Source: an uncultured Opitutaceae bacterium (GTDB lineage: Bacteria; Verrucomicrobiota; Verrucomicrobiia; Opitutales; Opitutaceae). From it: a stretch of DNA of 64,000 nt. Below, in pieces: positions 22,229-30,476 of this stretch. The position numbers and the translations under genes were made by a program. How positions within the stretch are numbered: the first letter of the stretch is position 1; each line of letters opens with the position of its first letter. The stretch lies in the NCBI GenBank assembly GCA_937889545.1, contig CALAOT010000011.1, positions 33,846 through 97,845 of the forward strand, given 5' to 3'. The notes beneath the pieces were generated by a model. It was not told the DNA's origin and did not search any database. It was given only the letters and a program-made list of their open reading frames with translations.

Positions 22229-24421
22229 TCACGGGCGCAACGCGAAGCTCGGAACGACAAAGCTATAGCAGGAATAGTGCATTTCGCTCCACGCCAACGG
22301 GGGCAATGGATATTCAGGGTAGAGTGGCACGGGCAGCGGCTTGAAATGAATCCGGATCCGTATCGACGAGCGCCCGCGCGTGAGGTTCCTCGGGACCAGA
22401 AACTCATCGTCGCGGAACCGGCGATTGGAGGTTTCGACGACGTGAAGCGTTGCCCCGAGCTCCGACTCTGGATTGGAGTAGACGCAGGTGTTTGACCCCG
22501 CCGTGTACCAGATCCCGGCCGCTTGCCATTGCGGCGAGGCACCGCTCGCGTCGGCCACGGACACCTCGGCGCGCTGGTTGGGGATGGCGTAGTCGAGCTT
22601 TCGGCGCAGGAGCACCCCGTAGTTCTCCGGGTCAATGTTCAGGACGAACTCCGAGGAGCCGGTAGTCGAACGCCCCCGGTCGGTTGTTGCGGGATAGCAC
22701 TCCTTTCCGTTCAGCGTATCAGGGCCCCATTCATACCGGGACGTGACATCCTGGGCCTGGGTGGCGTCAGGCGAACGGTAGCCATGGCGCTTTTCGCTTG
22801 TGGTGTCTCCGACCGACAACTCGTCGGAAAGGACCAAGGACGGGGCCGGCAGCCCGTACCAATAGGCAACCGTCTCGTAGTGTTCCGTCGACTCGTCGAC
22901 TCCCCCGTGTTCCAGCTGAATCCGGGCGTTCCGGCCGAATGGCATCAGGTCGCCCAGGAGGAAACGATAGGCTGCCTCGATCCCGTCCTCCGGACCAGCC
23001 GCTAGCTCCGCCTTTTCCGCGCCGACCGGGTGGCCTGCAAATGGCAGCGTCATGTTCTTCCCGCCCCAGTAATCGCCGCCACCGCACCATTCCTCGGTGC
23101 CGGTGCCTTGGGCCTGCGGGGTAAGGCTGTCGTCAAAGAAGAACCTGGGATCGCCCTCAAGGGTGGTCAGAACCGCGCTGTGGGAGAAGATCAGCGAGGT
23201 GCCGACAAACTGGCCCGACCATTCGGCCGCGCCCTCCTCCTTGGTGGTGTCCAGCAGCACCAGGTCGCGCCCGGGTTCCGGCGAGGGATGGTCGCGGTAG
23301 GTGGCGTGGAAGTACCCCACCTGGTCGGGCGGGTCCGTGTAGGCCTGGTAGCGCACCCTCCAGCGGATGTCGCGGACGGGCTTCTCCGGCGGCCCGACCA
23401 GCTCCATTTCCGCCGACCGGAAGAATGGCATGGGAAAATAGCAGCTCACGTAGACCCGGTCCGGGGAGTACCGCACGACCATGGGGAAGCTCTTGACGAG
23501 GTACTCGCGGTTGTCCCGGTTGTAGAAGATCCCCGCGCCGAAGAATAGCGCGATTGGCGAGTCGATGGAGGGTTCGGCTCGGCCATCCCAGCACATCCTG
23601 ATCCGCGCGTGGGAAAACGCCAGGGCGCTTTCCCTCGGAACGGACATCTCGACGGCCCGCACCATGCTGGGCCCCGCCCGGCAGCTCCAGGCGACTGCGG
23701 GCCCGCCGCGGGGCAGGTCCAGCGAGCCGGAGTCCTCCCGCACCTCTTCCGAACCGGCCGGCGGGGCGATGTCGGACCCCGCGCTGGCAAAGAGCCGCGC
23801 AAGGGCGGCAGGGGGCGCCGCCTCGGGGTCCCAGCGCGAGATCGGCTGCGAGAGCCTCGCGCCGCCGACGTATTGGTCGAAGATGTAGTACCCCGTCCCA
23901 TAGTGAGTCCGCGAATACGCCATCCGGAAGGACTGCTCAAACCCGATGGGGACCCAGCTCAGGTCCGCGCCCCTGGTCTCCGCCCAGGTCGGGGCGACCG
24001 GCCGGGGGAACGCTATCTCGGGCAGGAAGACGGAGCCCGGCCTTTCATGCGCCGGATCGGCGGTGTTGCTTTCCTCCACCAGGTGTTCCGCCCCGTCGAC
24101 CTCGTAGTGCCACGGGCTCCCGTGCCAGTGGTTGTACCGGACGAAATAGAGGACGCCCGGGCCGGCGACATCGAGCGTGACGTTGAAATCATCGCGGAGC
24201 TGATACAGGTAATGCGAGGCGTCCGCCGCCTCGTTGCCTCCGCTGCGGTCGTAGGTGCTGCGCATGTAGGCCCGGGTGCCGATCCGCTGGTACGGCCATC
24301 GCTCCCACTTGAGGTAGGCATCCGCTCCGACCGGGATGACGGGCGGCTCCGCGGCCGCCAGCAGGCCGGTCGCAAGGAGGCAGGCTCCTAGGCGGCGGAG
24401 ATTCAGCGGACCGGCTCCCAT
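22229..24421 (-). CDS. DUF2961 (GH172-type) secreted glycoside hydrolase
   Basis: About 730 residues from ATG 24421, chosen because a signal peptide (LNLRRLGACLLATGLLAAAEP) follows directly; an ATG 45 bases upstream would bury it and overlap the MarR gene. The family signature RSTYDRSGGNEAADASHYL lies at about 55, with a run of beta-rich blocks typical of DUF2961: GPGVLYFVRYNHWHG, WYCFPMPFF-like strands and GTGTEEWCGGGDYW. Some members are GH172 enzymes acting on difructose anhydrides or arabinofuranosides. The substrate here is unknown, and the second half suggests a two-domain protein. It follows the marR gene on the same strand by 34 bp. Confidence 0.8.
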   Translation of the reverse strand: MGAGPLNLRRLGACLLATGLLAAAEPPVIPVGADAYLKWERWPYQRIGTRAYMRSTYDRSGGNEAADASHYLYQLRDDFNVTLDVAGPGVLYFVRYNHWHGSPWHYEVDGAEHLVEESNTADPAHERPGSVFLPEIAFPRPVAPTWAETRGADLSWVPIGFEQSFRMAYSRTHYGTGYYIFDQYVGGARLSQPISRWDPEAAPPAALARLFASAGSDIAPPAGSEEVREDSGSLDLPRGGPAVAWSCRAGPSMVRAVEMSVPRESALAFSHARIRMCWDGRAEPSIDSPIALFFGAGIFYNRDNREYLVKSFPMVVRYSPDRVYVSCYFPMPFFRSAEMELVGPPEKPVRDIRWRVRYQAYTDPPDQVGYFHATYRDHPSPEPGRDLVLLDTTKEEGAAEWSGQFVGTSLIFSHSAVLTTLEGDPRFFFDDSLTPQAQGTGTEEWCGGGDYWGGKNMTLPFAGHPVGAEKAELAAGPEDGIEAAYRFLLGDLMPFGRNARIQLEHGGVDESTEHYETVAYWYGLPAPSLVLSDELSVGDTTSEKRHGYRSPDATQAQDVTSRYEWGPDTLNGKECYPATTDRGRSTTGSSEFVLNIDPENYGVLLRRKLDYAIPNQRAEVSVADASGASPQWQAAGIWYTAGSNTCVYSNPESELGATLHVVETSNRRFRDDEFLVPRNLTRGRSSIRIRIHFKPLPVPLYPEYPLPPLAWSEMHYSCYSFVVPSFALRP

Positions 24422-24455
24422 GGCCGCCTCCGGCGGGTCTCCCCATGCGCAGGGC

Positions 24456-24878
24456 TCATGGCGCATCCGCCCCCGGGACGAGATTCGGGAGGCGTTCCTT
24501 GACCGCCTTCAGGGCCGATTCGGCGTTCGCGACCAGGTCCGGCTCGACCCGGATCTGGGCGATGATCTCGTCCATTCTCCGCTCGGCCACGCTCCGCGTC
24601 TCCGCACCCAGGGGCGTGAGGGAGACGCGCCAGGTCCGCGCGTCGGAGCGCCTGCGCTGGACGAGGCCCCTCCTCTGCAGCTGCCTCACCTGGAAGGTTA
24701 TGCTCGATGCGGCGACGATGATCTGGTCGCTGATCTCCCGCTGGGAGAGGGGGCCGTCGTTCAGGACATTGAGGATGTTGAAGGTCATCGGCGTGAGGCC
24801 GAACGGCCTGAGGATCCTGCTTCCCGCGGCCTCGATCGTCCCCGCGGCGTCGATGATCTGGTAGATGAGCTTCTTCAC
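24456..24878 (-). CDS. MarR-family transcriptional regulator
   Basis: 140 residues from GTG 24878, which overlaps the stop of the upstream hydrolase gene as GTGA. A longer reading to 24953 would sit inside that gene. The winged-HTH core reads FGLTPMTFNILNVLNDGPLSQREISDQIIVAASSITFQVRQLQRRGLVQRRRSDARTWRVSLTPLG, then a C-terminal dimerisation helix. The usual DxR of the wing appears as DARTWRVSLT. Translation is coupled to the papain-like hydrolase gene. Two related palindromes (25565-25580 and 26008-26047) flank the divergent promoter region and are good candidates for its operators, so it would control itself and the lipid genes on the right. Confidence 0.88.
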   Translation of the reverse strand: MKKLIYQIIDAAGTIEAAGSRILRPFGLTPMTFNILNVLNDGPLSQREISDQIIVAASSITFQVRQLQRRGLVQRRRSDARTWRVSLTPLGAETRSVAERRMDEIIAQIRVEPDLVANAESALKAVKERLPNLVPGADAP

Positions 24879-25543
24879 ACGTTGTGCTGGGCCACGACCC
24901 TGAGGAGCGGGCTGTTCATCTCGCTCGCGGGCGTGATGGTCGTCCTGCGCCATGGTATGGACCCCAGGAACCAGGCGCGCCAGAACAAGAGTGGCGTGTC
25001 GGGATTGCTGTGGAGCAGGTGGTCGAAGGTCTCGACCTCCCCGATCGGCTGGTGGGTGCTCTCGTACACGACGTCGTGGACGAACTTTGAGCAGAAGGTC
25101 TCCTGGGACTCGAGGTTGAATCCCAGCGTGTACACCCTGCCCATCTGGGTGTCGGCGAGCCTGAGCATCGCGCGCTTCTCGTCGTCAGTGGGTTCGGCCC
25201 TCAGGCGGCGGATGGAGAACTGCTGGCCCGCCGAGCGGCCGAGAAAGCTCCGAAGGGGAGTCTTACAGACAAACGGGATGCGGCTTTCCGCCACGATCCA
25301 GTCGCCGTGCTGGTAGTCCACGATGACTCCCACGTGGGAGGTCCAGCTCCGGGTTGTCTCGGCGACCCGGGCGAAGACCGGGCCCCCGATGCGGATGAAG
25401 ACGATGTCGCCGATGGCGGGCTTGCTGGCGACGACCGCGTTGTAGGTCTGGTCGTCAAGGCCGGCCCGGGCGGTCAGGGCCAGAAGGGCGAAGGCGACCA
25501 GGAACTTCGCGCCGGCAAGGCACTGATGGATTCTGAGGTTCAT
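24875..25543 (-). CDS. YiiX/NlpC-P60-like papain-fold cysteine hydrolase, secreted
   Basis: 222 residues with a signal peptide (AGAKFLVAFALLALTARA). Motifs fit the permuted papain-fold YiiX/YebB group: GDIVFIRIGG, then SHVGVIVD with the His, and SQETFCSKFVHDVVYES with the Cys and second polar residue. Such enzymes act on amide bonds in lipids or peptidoglycan. It is first in a two-gene unit with marR (4-bp overlap) and divergent from the phospholipid recycling genes, so a lipid or envelope substrate is plausible but inferred. The candidate operator lies about 20 bp upstream of its ATG. Confidence 0.8.
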   Translation of the reverse strand: MNLRIHQCLAGAKFLVAFALLALTARAGLDDQTYNAVVASKPAIGDIVFIRIGGPVFARVAETTRSWTSHVGVIVDYQHGDWIVAESRIPFVCKTPLRSFLGRSAGQQFSIRRLRAEPTDDEKRAMLRLADTQMGRVYTLGFNLESQETFCSKFVHDVVYESTHQPIGEVETFDHLLHSNPDTPLLFWRAWFLGSIPWRRTTITPASEMNSPLLRVVAQHNV

Positions 25544-25564
25544 GGCGGCGAACCAATAGAAGAT

Positions 25565-25580
25565 ACTTGTAATTGCAAGT
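25565..25580. promoter_or_regulatory. Candidate MarR operator 1
   Basis: ACTTGTAATTGCAAGT: a 16-bp near-perfect palindrome, one mismatched pair, 22 bp upstream of the hydrolase-marR unit. MarR proteins typically bind such 16-20-bp repeats. Its arms, ACTTG/CAAGT, recur in the larger palindrome at 26008-26047. Confidence 0.6.
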
Positions 25581-25784
25581 GTTCATTATGAAATCATGTG
25601 TAATAAATTATTATAAAATATGTTACGATAAGTATTTGTACGATTACACTCTTCACACAAACCCGGTTTGCGGCTCGTTTGTCCGGGCTTAAGGCCGGCC
25701 TGCCGATTCAGCCGCAACTCCATTCGGACGTTCACGGACTCCGGCGCCCCATCAGACCGGCAAGGGCACCCGGGGCGCGCCAGC

Positions 25785-25955
25785 TCAGGCCGTCGTTTCC
25801 CGCCGAATCTCAACGGCCTTCGCGTTGGAGCGCACGTTTGCCCGCGGCCGGGGGAGGACCAGCGTGATGCAGATCTCCTCGAGCTCGGCGGGCACCAGGA
25901 CGGCGACCGCGATCCGGAGCGGCCGGGCGGGGCCGTGCGCGAGCATGACGACCAT
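25785..25955 (-). CDS. Possible small hypothetical protein in the divergent region
   Basis: A 56-codon frame (MVVMLAHGPARPLRIAVAVL...LEEICITLVLPRPR) with protein-like alternation of strands, in the otherwise empty GC-rich part between the two operators. No ribosome-binding site is obvious, and the frame extends upstream without another ATG. It could be a relic or nothing; the rest of 25581-26007 holds no other call. Confidence 0.25.
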   Translation of the reverse strand: MVVMLAHGPARPLRIAVAVLVPAELEEICITLVLPRPRANVRSNAKAVEIRRETTA

Positions 25956-26007
25956 CGCCGCCCCGGCTGGATGCGGGATACGGGGCGCGGGAGCCGTGGG
26001 ATGGCGT

Positions 26008-26047
26008 TTACTTGATACATCAATTAATTAGTTGACACATCAAGTAA
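26008..26047. promoter_or_regulatory. Candidate MarR operator 2 upstream of the lipid operon
   Basis: A 40-bp palindrome: TTACTTGAT-ACATCAATTA and its mirror TAGTTGACAC-ATCAAGTAA. The outer arms ACTTGAT/ATCAAGT and inner arms ATCAA/TTGAC are both symmetric about 26027/26028. It contains TTGACA, a -35-like element, and lies ~20 bp upstream of the first gene. This suits repression of the small-protein/lplT/aas operon by the neighbouring MarR. Confidence 0.65.
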
Positions 26048-26066
26048 GATCGGAAGGATGCCGTCC

Positions 26067-26348
26067 ATGAACTCCGTCTTCCGCGCCCATGCGGCGGCCC
26101 TGGTGCTCTTCTCCTGCCTGTTCCTCGCTCGCCCCGGGGCCGTCCTCGCGAATCCGAACGTCCCGGTGAACGTCGACTATGTCTACGGCTTCGGCGACCC
26201 GCAGCCGCAGCGCTGGATGAACCAGAACCTTTACGTGGCCGTCTACCTTGCGGCACTCTGGGGCGGCATCTTCCTCCCGACCCACGCGCTCCTGCGCAGG
26301 ATCGCCCTTCCAGCCGGCGCGTGGAGCGCAAAACCCCCGACCCCATGA
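26067..26348 (+). CDS. Small exported or membrane protein of the lipid operon
   Basis: 93 residues from ATG 26067, with GGAAGG 9 bp upstream; the ATG at 26058 has no spacing. The signal sequence AAALVLFSCLFLARPGAVLA is followed by a short conserved-looking stretch NVPVNVDYVYGFGDPQPQRWMNQNLYVAVYLAALWGGIFLPTHALLRR that contains a second TM helix. No family is named. Its stop overlaps the next gene's start as ATGA. It directly follows the large candidate operator, so it is the first gene of the putatively MarR-controlled operon. Confidence 0.65.
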   Translation: MNSVFRAHAAALVLFSCLFLARPGAVLANPNVPVNVDYVYGFGDPQPQRWMNQNLYVAVYLAALWGGIFLPTHALLRRIALPAGAWSAKPPTP

Positions 26349-27610
26349 GCCCCAGTTCCCCGGTTCCCTCCGGCCGCAACTATCCCCTGCTGCTCGCAGG
26401 CCAGTTCCTCGGAGCCTTCGGCGACAACTTCCTCCTGGCGGCCATCCTCGGCCCCCTGACCTACGCGCTCAGCAGCGGCCGGATCACCGAGGGCGCGATC
26501 AACGGCGAGAACGCGCTCTTCAGCCTCGTCTTCAGCATCCCCTACATCGTGCTGGCGCCGCTCGCGGGATTCCTGAACGACCGGATGGCCAAGACCCGGT
26601 GGCTCGTGGGCGGGAACCTCATCAAGCTCGGGGGCACCGCGATCGGGTTCCTCGGGGTTTCCGCGCTTGCCGGCGGCCACAGCCACGCCCTCCAGGTCGC
26701 CGGCTATTGCGTCGTGGGCATCGGCGCGTGCACCTATTCCCCAGCGAAATACGGGATCCTGCCGGAGATCGTCGCGAACGCCCGCCTCGTGAAGGCCAAC
26801 GGCACGGTCGAGATGCTCACCCTGGTCGCCATCGTGGCCGGTCTGGGGGGCGGGGGCATCCTCTACGACCTCACGCTTTCGCTGCCGATCTGCTATTGCG
26901 CGAGCATGACGCTCTACGGCTGCGCCTTCCTCTGCAACGCGGCGATGGTGCGGACGCCATTCAACCCGGACGCCTCCCTGCGCCGCAGCGCCGTCGAATT
27001 CGGCTCGAGCTTCCTCAAGCTCGTCACCAGTCCCCGGCTCGGGCGCATCCTCCTCGGCTCGGCCCTCTTCTGGTTCGCGGGGTCGACGCTCAAGTCCGCC
27101 CTCCAGGGCTGGGGGCTCGAGGTGTATGCGCAGGCGGGGGTTGCGAACGTGACCAACTTCAAGCTCGTCCTCCTCAAGTTGGGCATGGTGGCCGGGATTG
27201 TCTCCGGCGCGTTCCTCGCCGGCCAGCTGCACAAGACGGGGGACCTCTCGTGGGCCCGGGGGTACGCCCTTCTCCTCGGCGCCGGCTTCGTGGGCCTCGG
27301 CCTCCTGGGCGGCAAATACGGGCTGCTTCCGGTCGTCCTTGTGCTCATCGTCACCGGGGCCGCGGCAGGCCTGCTTGTCGTTCCGTTCAACGCCGCCCTG
27401 CAGTCCGAGACCGACCAGACCAAGCTCGGCAAGACGATTTCGATCCAGAACTTCACGGACTACATGGGCATTGCCGCCGGCGCCGCGTACCTATCGTTCC
27501 TGTCCCGGTTCAGCCTGAGCCCGAACCGCGACATGATCGTCCTCGGGGTCACGGTCGCCCTGATCACGTTCGGGATGCGGATCCTCGGGCCGTCGCGGCG
27601 CCCGTCCTGA
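26345..27610 (+). CDS. lplT: LplT-like lysophospholipid transporter (MFS)
   Basis: 421 residues from ATG 26345 (4-bp overlap with the small gene). Twelve-helix MFS character, opening YPLLLAGQFLGAFGDNFLLAAILGPLTYAL, the NF-A-NxG/DNF signature of LplT, with LNDRMAKTRWLVGGNLIKLGG as the loop 2-3 motif. LplT flips lysophospholipids across the inner membrane to Aas for re-acylation. The next gene encodes exactly that Aas-type protein, 49 bp downstream, so the LplT-Aas pairing is strong. In E. coli lplT and aas are also adjacent. Confidence 0.85.
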   Translation: MSPSSPVPSGRNYPLLLAGQFLGAFGDNFLLAAILGPLTYALSSGRITEGAINGENALFSLVFSIPYIVLAPLAGFLNDRMAKTRWLVGGNLIKLGGTAIGFLGVSALAGGHSHALQVAGYCVVGIGACTYSPAKYGILPEIVANARLVKANGTVEMLTLVAIVAGLGGGGILYDLTLSLPICYCASMTLYGCAFLCNAAMVRTPFNPDASLRRSAVEFGSSFLKLVTSPRLGRILLGSALFWFAGSTLKSALQGWGLEVYAQAGVANVTNFKLVLLKLGMVAGIVSGAFLAGQLHKTGDLSWARGYALLLGAGFVGLGLLGGKYGLLPVVLVLIVTGAAAGLLVVPFNAALQSETDQTKLGKTISIQNFTDYMGIAAGAAYLSFLSRFSLSPNRDMIVLGVTVALITFGMRILGPSRRPS

Positions 27611-27659
27611 CGCGAGGCCCCCGCGCGGCGCGACGCCCGAATCCCGACCGGCGCCATCC

Positions 27660-29798
27660 ATGAAAAGGCCCATCCCGGAGTCTCTGCTGTACGCCTTCAC
27701 CCGCTTCCTCCTGCGGCTGGTCTTCCGGGTCCGGGGGCTCGAGCACTATCCGACGGGCGGCCGGCGGCTCGTCATCGCCAACCACACGTCGTGGCTCGAC
27801 GCCGCCCTGCTGGCGGCGTTCCTGCCGGACAGGCCCGTCTTCGCGGTGCACACCCAGATCGCGCGTCTGCGCTGGGTGAGGCCGTTCCTCAGGCTGGTGA
27901 CCGCGTATCCGATCGACCCCACGCAGCCGATGCTGCTCAAGAGGCTTTGCGCCTGCGTCGAGGAGGGTTTTGTGGTGGTGATCTTCCCTGAGGGCCGGCT
28001 GAGCACGACCGGCGGCCTCATGAAGGTGTACGACGGGGCCGGATTCATCGCGCACCGCACCGGGGCGGCGATCGTGCCCGTGCACATCGACGGGGCCCAT
28101 CTGTCGGTCTTCACCCGGCTCGCGCACAAGTACAGGCGGCGGTGCTTCCCCCGGATCACGCTCACGCTAAGCCCGCCGGCCTCCATCGCGGAATCCATGC
28201 CGCGGGACGAGTGGACGCCGTTCGTCTACAGGCTCCTGAGCGAGAGCGCGTTCTCGGCGCAGAACCCGGCCCATTCGGTCTACCGCGAGCTGATCGTGGC
28301 CTCGCGGAGGCACGGCGGGGGCCGCCTGATCTGGGAGGGGCCGGACGGGCAGGGGCTCACCTACGCCCAGATCCTGGGCCGCTCGGCATACCTGGGCGCG
28401 CGCTTCGCGCGGGTGACGGAGCCCGGCTCCATCGTGGGGGTCATGATGCCCACGGGCCCCCAGGGCGCGCTCGCCTTCTGGGGGCTGCAGTTCAGCCACC
28501 GCGTCCCGGCGTGGCTCAATTTCACGATGGGCGTCTCCGCATTCGCATCCACCGTGCGGACCGCAGTGGTCCGGAGCGTCGTGACATCGCGGTCCTTCGT
28601 CGGAGCCGCCCACCTGGAGGGCCATGTCGCGGCGCTCCTGGGGATGGGTGTGGCGCTGGTCTACCTCGAGGACATGAGGCCCCGGGGGCGCTGGAAGCTC
28701 CGCGCGGCGTGGATGCGGCTCAATCCCGCCGCCCGGTACGCCCGGCACGAGGCCCGCTGGATCGGCGCGGGCCGGGACCGCCGCGGCGCCATCCTCTTCA
28801 CGTCGGGGTCCTCGGGGCTGCCGAAGGCCGTCGTGCTCTCCCACGCCAACCTCCTCGCGAACGTGGCCCAGCTGCGGGCGCGGATCGACTTCGCCCACAG
28901 CGACTGCGTCTTCAACGCCCTGCCGCTCTTCCACGCCTTCGGACTCACCGGGGGGATGCTGACGCCGCTCCTTTCCGGTGTGCGGACGGTCCTTTACCCG
29001 ACGCCGCTCCACTACGGGCTCATCCCGGAATTCATCTACAGCGCCACTGCCACGATCTTCTTCGCGACGAACTCGTTCCTGAACGGCTACGCGCGCAAGG
29101 CCCACGCCTACGACTTCTTCGCCCTTAGGTATGTCTTTGCGGGAGCGGAGAAGCTCCAGCCGGCCACCCAGAAGCTGTGGAGCGAGCGCTTCGGCATCCG
29201 GATCTTCGAGGGCTACGGCACGACGGAGGCCTCGCCCGCCCTGACGATGAACACGCCGCTCTGCTACAAGCCGGGCACGGTGGGCCAGTTCATCCCGGGG
29301 ATCGATTACCGGCTGGAGCCCGTGCCCGGCACCTCGGGAGGCCGGCTCTTTTTTCGTGGCCCGAACCGGATGATGGGATACTACCTTGCCGACCGGCCGG
29401 GGGTCCTGGCCGAAACGGGCGACTGGTATGACACGGGCGACATCGTCTCCGTGGACGGGCAGGGCTATGTCTCGATCCTGGGCCGGGCCACGCGGTTCGC
29501 GAAGATCGCCGGGGAGATGATCTCGCTGGCCGCGGTCGAGGAGGCGGTCTCCGGGGCCTGCTCCGGGGCAGTCGCCGTCGTGAGCCGGCCGCACCCGCTG
29601 AAGGGGGAGGAGCTGGTCCTGTTCACTGCCGACGCCGCGCTGACGACGGGCGCGGTCCGGGAGACCGTCCGCGCGGGGGGCCTTTCCGACCTGAGCGCGC
29701 CGAGGCAGATCAGGCTCTGCTCGCCGTTTCCCCTTCTCGGGTCCGGCAAACCCGACCTGGTCGCGCTCCAGAAAATGGCCGGCCACGCTGTTGCGTAG
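27660..29798 (+). CDS. aas: Aas-type bifunctional lysophospholipid acyltransferase / acyl-ACP synthetase
   Basis: 712 residues. N-terminal PlsC-type acyltransferase (about 1-190) with NHTSWLDA (HX4D) and FPEGRLSTTG. C-terminal adenylate-forming domain (about 220-712) with the P-loop-like ILFTSGSSGLPKAVVLSHANL, FEGYGTTEASPA, GDWYDTGDIVSVDGQGYVSILGRATRFAKIAGEMISL and a final GSGKPDL. Aas re-acylates 2-acyl-glycerophosphoethanolamine using acyl-ACP made by its own synthetase. Length and order match E. coli Aas (719 residues). The operon with lplT follows the candidate MarR operator. Confidence 0.92.
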   Translation: MKRPIPESLLYAFTRFLLRLVFRVRGLEHYPTGGRRLVIANHTSWLDAALLAAFLPDRPVFAVHTQIARLRWVRPFLRLVTAYPIDPTQPMLLKRLCACVEEGFVVVIFPEGRLSTTGGLMKVYDGAGFIAHRTGAAIVPVHIDGAHLSVFTRLAHKYRRRCFPRITLTLSPPASIAESMPRDEWTPFVYRLLSESAFSAQNPAHSVYRELIVASRRHGGGRLIWEGPDGQGLTYAQILGRSAYLGARFARVTEPGSIVGVMMPTGPQGALAFWGLQFSHRVPAWLNFTMGVSAFASTVRTAVVRSVVTSRSFVGAAHLEGHVAALLGMGVALVYLEDMRPRGRWKLRAAWMRLNPAARYARHEARWIGAGRDRRGAILFTSGSSGLPKAVVLSHANLLANVAQLRARIDFAHSDCVFNALPLFHAFGLTGGMLTPLLSGVRTVLYPTPLHYGLIPEFIYSATATIFFATNSFLNGYARKAHAYDFFALRYVFAGAEKLQPATQKLWSERFGIRIFEGYGTTEASPALTMNTPLCYKPGTVGQFIPGIDYRLEPVPGTSGGRLFFRGPNRMMGYYLADRPGVLAETGDWYDTGDIVSVDGQGYVSILGRATRFAKIAGEMISLAAVEEAVSGACSGAVAVVSRPHPLKGEELVLFTADAALTTGAVRETVRAGGLSDLSAPRQIRLCSPFPLLGSGKPDLVALQKMAGHAVA

Positions 29799-29828
29799 CC
29801 CGCCGGGAGCCCTGCGGCGCCCCAGCCG

Positions 29829-30476
29829 TCAGATCAGCCGACGAAGCCACTCGTCGATCTCAGGGGCGATCCGGCCTGCCGCCGCCTCGCATCCCCACGC
29901 GATGAACGCCGCCGCAACGACATCCATCAGGTAATGGGCGCGAAGGACAATTACGGCCGCCGCCTCGAGCGCGGCGATGATCGCCGCCGCCGCGGCAAGC
30001 CACGGCGGGCCCGCGCGGCCGAGCTCCATCGCCCCGAGCAACGCGATCGCCGTGTGGCCGGAGAAGAAGAAGTCGTTGTTCACGCCGTAGGTGACCAGGA
30101 GCGAGGGAATGCCGGGATGGCGCCAGATCGCGCCCCTGGGAGGGGGCAGCGAACAGAGCGCCTGGCAGAGCTGCCTCAGGGCAAAGAGCATCAGCATGGC
30201 GGCAAAGGGGCGGACCGTCGGGCCGAGAATCGTGGCGCCGATGAGGTAGAGCCCGAAAAGGTCGATGAAGGCCGACGTGAGGATCAGCGTTGCGTTGGCC
30301 GCCCTGGGATTGGCCGTCAGCCAGGCATGCAGCGGCCCGGTCATGTCGTGCAGCCGGTCGCCAACCCCCTGCCCGGCGGGGGCCTTCCGGCCGATCAGCC
30401 TCTGGGTCCAGAACCACAGCGCGAGCGCGGCGGCGATTGCGGCGGCGCGGACAAGGATGGCAAGGGGGCGGCTCAT
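29829..30476 (-). CDS. PAP2-like / sphingomyelin-synthase-like phosphatase
   Basis: 215 residues from ATG 30476, overlapping the acyltransferase stop as ATGA. Several TM helices, then NNDFFFSGHTAIALLG and VLRAHYLMDVVAAAFIAW, which match the C-terminal motifs of PAP2_C/sphingomyelin-synthase proteins (SGH and HY--DV). Such enzymes hydrolyse or transfer phosphoryl head groups of lipids such as phosphatidate. It follows the PlsC-like gene in one operon. The product could be diacylglycerol or another neutral lipid; the substrate is inferred only. Confidence 0.8.
   Translation of the reverse strand: MSRPLAILVRAAAIAAALALWFWTQRLIGRKAPAGQGVGDRLHDMTGPLHAWLTANPRAANATLILTSAFIDLFGLYLIGATILGPTVRPFAAMLMLFALRQLCQALCSLPPPRGAIWRHPGIPSLLVTYGVNNDFFFSGHTAIALLGAMELGRAGPPWLAAAAAIIAALEAAAVIVLRAHYLMDVVAAAFIAWGCEAAAGRIAPEIDEWLRRLI

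Noticed and set aside
23030..23548. A 172-codon plus-strand frame opposite the DUF2961 gene.
   Set aside because: It is the antisense of a well-supported gene and shows no motif; such long shadow frames are frequent in this GC-rich window.
26058..26066. ATG at 26058 as start of the small lipid-operon gene.
   Set aside because: The GGAAGG sequence abuts this ATG with no spacing, whereas it sits at a normal distance from ATG 26067.
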